From Beaufortia kweichowensis (Eukaryota > Chordata > Actinopteri > Cypriniformes > Gastromyzontidae), in assembly GCA_019155185.1 (NCBI GenBank), contig CM032816.1:4515010-4579009 (forward strand): a DNA stretch of 64,000 bases. Direction: 5' to 3'. A model generated the notes under the pieces. The model was not told where the DNA came from. It worked only from the letters and a program-made list of their open reading frames with translations, and made no database searches. This document shows positions 49,401 to 55,400 of this stretch, piece by piece. Each line of letters begins with the position of its first letter. The first letter of the stretch is position 1. A program made the translations under genes and the position numbers.

Positions 49401-52400
49401 CTAGAAAGCAGCCACCTAGCAACTGCTCGGAATACCCTAGCAACCACATGGCAACATGATGATCCTCTCAGAACACCATGGCAACTGCATAGCAACATCC
49501 TGCTGTTCACCAAAGCATCACATCCCAAAAGTTCACGTTGACAATAACCACCACATGCTTTTTCTGTGAAAATGAAACTTTGTAAAGTCATTCTTAAACT
49601 TTAGTCATTTCTTCTATCTAACAAGCTGGTTTCCTGAGGCCTGTGGTCATTTTCGGCCCTATCGCGGACGTCGCACGAGAGAAACTGTCCAGGGAGGAAC
49701 CTGAACTCTTTGAACTTGCAAGTAAGTTAATTGCGACTTATGCTGATTTCCTTTACTCTCAAAGAAATGTTTCATCGAACATCTGTGGTGGTTCTCTGAA
49801 ACGCTATCTTCTTCCCCAGAGAGTGAACCCAGAGATGCCGGCACGGACCAGCGCAGCTCCGGAATCATCCGTCTCCATACCATTAAACAGATCATTGACC
49901 GAGTGAGTATGGACGCGGGATAATTAAGTTAACCGGCATCTTACGGTCATTTGAACTCTCAGCTCTGTTGATCTTAATCTGATTTCACCATCCATCTCCC
50001 GATTCGATATGTTCTGCACCAGGACAAACACGCAGTGCTGGACATCACCCCCAACGCGGTGGATCGGCTCAACTACGCTCAGTGGTACCCCATCGTTGTG
50101 TTTCTCAATCCGGATAGCAAGCAGGGCGTGAAGAACATGAGGACCAGGCTCTGTTCCGAATCCAGGAAGAGCGCCAGGAAGCTGTACGAGCGTGCTCTTA
50201 AACTGAGGAAAAACAATAATCACCTCTTCACCAGTAAGAGATCACAACTTATGCATTGTTTATTTGTTGTTTATAAGGACATTTCTGTAAATAACTGTGT
50301 TGTTGCTTCCTCTTAGCTACCATTAACCTGAACAACATGAACGACGGCTGGTACGGCGCTTTGAAAGAGACCATCCAACAGCAGCAGAACCAGTTGGTCT
50401 GGGTTTCAGAGGGCAAGGTAAGCTCCTCTACTGTTTCACGTGTATCTAAATAACCCTAATCCAAGGAGAATGATTCGCATTAGTTTCCACTCCTACCCCT
50501 CCATTTCATTTCCACTGCTGCGGGTCATCAAACCCATCCTAACCATCCCTCCCGCCCCCCTCTCCACCTGCAGGCAGACGGCGCTCCTGACGATGACCTC
50601 GACATCCACGACGACCGCCTCTCCTACCTCTCGGCACCGGGAAGCGAGTACAGCATGTACAGCACCGACAGCCGACACACTTCCGACTACGAAGACACGG
50701 ACACGGAAGGAGGAGCCTACACCGATCAGGAGCTGGACGAGACCATGAACGACGAGGTGGGCCTGCCCAGCGAGCCGGCCATCACGCGCTCATCCGAGCC
50801 TGTCCGAGAGGACCCGCCGGTCATTCAGGACCCGGCAGGGTATCCCAGCTACCAGCATGCCGTAGCCCAACCTGACCCGGCTAATCGCATCGACCCAGCT
50901 GGTTTTAAAATGGCAGCACCACAGCAGGTACGAAATGTTGTAGCTGTTGCTGGTTTTGTGTTTATTTCGTCGGTGAGAGAAGTAGTTTCTTTGTAATATT
51001 TTCTAAGATATACCGTCATTTCTCTTGTACAGATTTCGTATTGAAACGTTAGTTTTAGTTTCTTTACCAGACAAACTTTGTTCAGCTTTCATGTTGGTCG
51101 TAGCTTCTTGTTTAAGCTAGTCCTGTTAGCAGCGTTTGTCTGTAACCTCTTTGCCCCGTACTCCACAGCAAACCCAGGCCGCTCTGGCCTCACCACCCCC
51201 TCCCTCATCAGCGGCAGCAGCATCCCCTACTGTCGAACCCGCCGCGCCGCTAGCGGGTACGAACCCAGAGGAGCCGCCTGTCACCCCTCAGGCCGACTCC
51301 CTAAACAGCCCCGCCCCCGTTCCCGACCCCCAGCCCGAACCCGAGCTCGTTCATCCCCCACCACACGACCCCCACCAGTCGCTTCCTCATGGCCCAGATC
51401 CAAAGGTACCAGCACCACCGGAAGCTGGACCCGCTCCCGGCCCGTTACGGCCCGGTTCAGCCCAGCTCTCTTTTCAAACTTGCCTGTCTGTCACTTTTTT
51501 CTTTGACTCCTCCCACTCTACTGTCTGCATGAATGCTCCGCCCACCCCACGCGTGTGGTGTGTTTGTTCCTCTGACACGACAGAGACTGTGTAACTGGTA
51601 CACATGCACCATCACAGTGGGCCTGTACGAGGACGAGGGCCGCTGCGTATGACTAAGCCGTAGAAGTCTCACTTGACGCCTCGTACTACCTCCTATTGCA
51701 TGGCTCCTAATGTGTGATGTTTCTCTCAGCTTGATCTGTGTGTAGTAGGGTTGGGCGATATATTGAATATTTACATTATATACAGTTACAAGGATATAAA
51801 TTTAAGCTGCATTGTGAATATTTTGATGGGTTTTTTCTTTGGGCGTTACGTTTCCTAAAGTTATTTTTTCGCCAATTTTTATAACTATTATTAGCAAAAA
51901 TTTTGTTAGATATTAACGCTGAAGTTGTACAAAAAATTGTGGCACGAAAGTCATATTTTTATCCTGCATTTTGTGTTTATTTTGCTTTTAAAATATTTAG
52001 AATATTTACAAAATTAAATATTCAACAACGATCAAATCTACAAAAGGTTTTAACACGTTTTATTTCTTATGTTTTTTGTTTGTTATGATTTATTGGGTTT
52101 TCTGATTTGAAAACAAGATAAAACGATCATATCGTCACTGTTGGGTGTTTTTTTTTGTCACTGTTAAGTGATTTTTTTCTATTGATCACTTTTCAGATTT
52201 TTTTATGTGGATTTTGTATATTATTAGCCAGTGAAAAGTATTAAAAAGAGCTTGTCAACTTTGACAACTTTTACTCTACTTAATAGTGTTTTTTATCTCC
52301 TGAAAAGTAGCGATTTTGGACAGATTTTTTTCCGGACAGTGACGCTATGTAGTTGTTTGTTAAAGTGCCCATTTTAGGGCACATTTCGATACATAAATAT

Positions 52401-55400
52401 TAAGATAAATAAATTGATTAATAAAATATAGAGAGAGAATTTTCTTGCTATGTCGCCCAGCCCTAGTCTGTAGTGATAGCAGTTGTAACAATAGTGTTTG
52501 GCTTTGACCTGAATCACACCCGTACGGACGGCCGCTAGATGCACCGTAGACGTGTCACTTTATTGCAAACGGACCTCTCCCTGATTTGCAAGAATGGACT
52601 TCTGTAGTTGCATGTTGGATTAACCTGCAGACAGTATCTACAGCTGTGTAAAAGGAAAGCAACTGAACCGATTCTGCATAACGTCTTCAGCGTTTCCTCT
52701 CGAAGACTTTATGTAGGAGCTCTTAGGATTTTCACGCTGTTAAATTGTCTTGTAGGAGGGGTTGGACCTTTTACGCTCTACTGTCTTCAGGCTATACTTG
52801 AAAGTTTGAGAAGGAGCCTTTCATAATGTGGATTTCATAACTTATTTTTATTGTCCGTTTGAGATATTACTTAAGATGAGATGTGTCGGTGTTGAAGGGC
52901 TTCTTATCAAATTGTAGAAATGTAGAGCTGTGTAGTAAACCGATAAGATGCTTGTTGAATGAATATCAAAATGAATATCAGTTTTTGTTGATCATTTTAG
53001 CCGTGAGTATTATTACAGTACTTGCAGGGCAGCACGATTTGTCTTTTGTCCTTTTTGACATTTTGAAATGTCAGTGTGTAGCTGATAGACACCAATTTGT
53101 ATTTTTTAAATGGTTAGTTTCAGTCCTTGATTCTGATTGGTCAATAGCTGTGTTTTATTCATGATAAACCACAGATATGAGCGCTTCACCCAATGATTCT
53201 GTATATCACTGCACAACATAACAACATAAACACACTCACTCAGGGACTATTTTTTCCAGTGGAAGGAAGACTTTTAGTGATTTTACAAAGAATTTGCAAA
53301 TACATGTTAACATAAAACGGTAACTGTTTTATAAAAGCAATTAAGGGTACTTTATTGGTTACTTCTATGTTCTGTTGTTTGTCACTTCTCATGTAGACTA
53401 AAAACTGTGTCGTGGCATGCCAATTTTTGTTTATAACCAACAATAAAACAAAAACGCTCTTAATCATTTAGACCGTTTTTAACAAAGTTCTTAACAATTT
53501 GTCCGCTGCCCTGCAAGCACTACTATTTTAATAATAAAATGCAAATTTTGAATGTTTTTGTTTGCTGTTTTTGTAACCTTTTAACATCAAAAAGGTCTTC
53601 TCTCAGATTCGTTGTTTTCCTAAATTTGCTTCCCGCTAACGTAACTATGTAAATCCTTTCAAGCGCTGTTCTCATCTGGCTCTGACATTTGACGTTTTGT
53701 CCCTCACAGATGTATAAAAAGGATCTGTACAGCATAGACGAATCCGTCCGTGTGAACCACGGCGTGAAGCCGCCTCCTCCTCCGCAACCACAGCAGCAGC
53801 CTTTAGCCCCTCCCACCTCGCTATCCTACAGCCACCAGCCTGTCTACCAGGACCAACAGCCATACCGCCAGTACGACCACCCGCCTTACGGCTACGACGG
53901 TGGCGGCTACTCACAACCAAAGCCTCACAATTACGACTCGCACATGCACTACGATAACCGTGTGCCTCACTACAACGAGCAGTGGCCATCTTATGACCAG
54001 CAGCAGGCTCCGCCCCAACCTCCACCCACATCCAGCTACCCTCAGGGCCACCATCCACCTCCCCCCGTGGGGTACGATCACCGCTCTCCGTACGAAGACG
54101 GCCCCACGAGGGATTTCAGCCCACCTCAGTCTCACTACGACGGGGCGCCCCCTATGGGTTACGATAACCGACCGCGGCACCCCAAACCCGCCCCAGTGCG
54201 CTACGACGAGCCGCCGCCTCCCCCTCCCGCAACTTCTTACGAGGCCCGCTCGCCTTTCGAACCCGAGCCGCACGGTTTTCCAGGAAACGTACATCGTTCA
54301 CCGGATCCTCCTAAGCAGTATTACGCCGATGCTGGAATGAGACCGCCGTACAACCCCGGACCTCCGAACCGCGTGTACAAACCGGCCCAGCACGAGCCGC
54401 TGATGAACTCGGAACCTCCCGTTCCACCTCCCAAACCTGAGGTTGTCCTGTCTCCAGGGGAACCTTCTCACCCGGCAGCCTCCAAACCTTTGCCTCCACC
54501 ACCCAGGGATAATGATGATGATGATGAAGATCCTGCCATGAAGCCCCAGTCTGTGCTCAACAGGGTCAAAATGTTTGAGAACAAGCGTTCTGTGTCTGTA
54601 GACCGGGCCAAGGACACGGGTGACGTCGCGGGAATCAGGGTACGTAATTGTTGGTTTGCTTCTTCGTGCTCTAGGTTGTAATTATATATTGGTGCTCGTT
54701 AAGGCAAACAATTTTGTAAAATCTGTTTTGTGAATAACATTGTTTTCTTGGAATGGACATATTTTTTTCTTCAGCCTGCGGACCTTCCAAAGCCTGTGAG
54801 CACCCCTGGTCCTGTGCTTAAAGCAAATTCTCTTAGCAATCTAGAACAGGACAAACCATCTTACAGGTAGGACAACATATGAAAAATGAATGTGAATTAA
54901 AAGAAATGTAGTAAATAATAATGGTGTTACTGGCCAATTTGTTTGTGAAATACATGATTAAATTTAACCTTTAGATAAAACAATAACTAAACATAAAACA
55001 TGGAAAAATTTAGCAATGCATTTTTGATGTTATGACACTAAAATAAAAATATACAGTTATTATATAATCCAATAATCAGAATTAAAAATTTAGATTTTAA
55101 GCTTACAATTAAATGCAGATAAATTCACTAAAATTGCTATACTAATTATATAATCTGTAAATGTTTTTTAACAAAAGCAGTCTGCCCATCAGTATTTCAG
55201 ACACACCTGTAATCACATATTTTCTCAACGCTCTATAAACACAAGAAATCCTGCAGTGCCCTCTGCTGGATGTTTGACACTTTATTTTACACTGTACCAT
55301 TAAATATTTGATAGTTTGAATTATTTAATTACCACATTTACTTTTTTCAATGATTTATGCTTTGTCTATAGAGCCCCAGAGCCTCAGAAACCTCAGACTC

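Noticed and set aside
51078..51506. Arg/Pro-rich + frame over exon 20.
   Set aside because: Out of phase with exons 19 and 21; the alternative frame keeps the DPK end and phase 0.
53689..53709. ATG at 53689 as the start of a separate gene.
   Set aside because: The frame simply extends upstream of the exon 21 acceptor; the protein content from 53710 is internal ZO-1.
53523..54340. Gly-rich and Arg-rich frames opposite or out of frame with exon 21.
   Set aside because: Antisense or shifted readings of the Pro/Tyr-rich ZO-1 exon.
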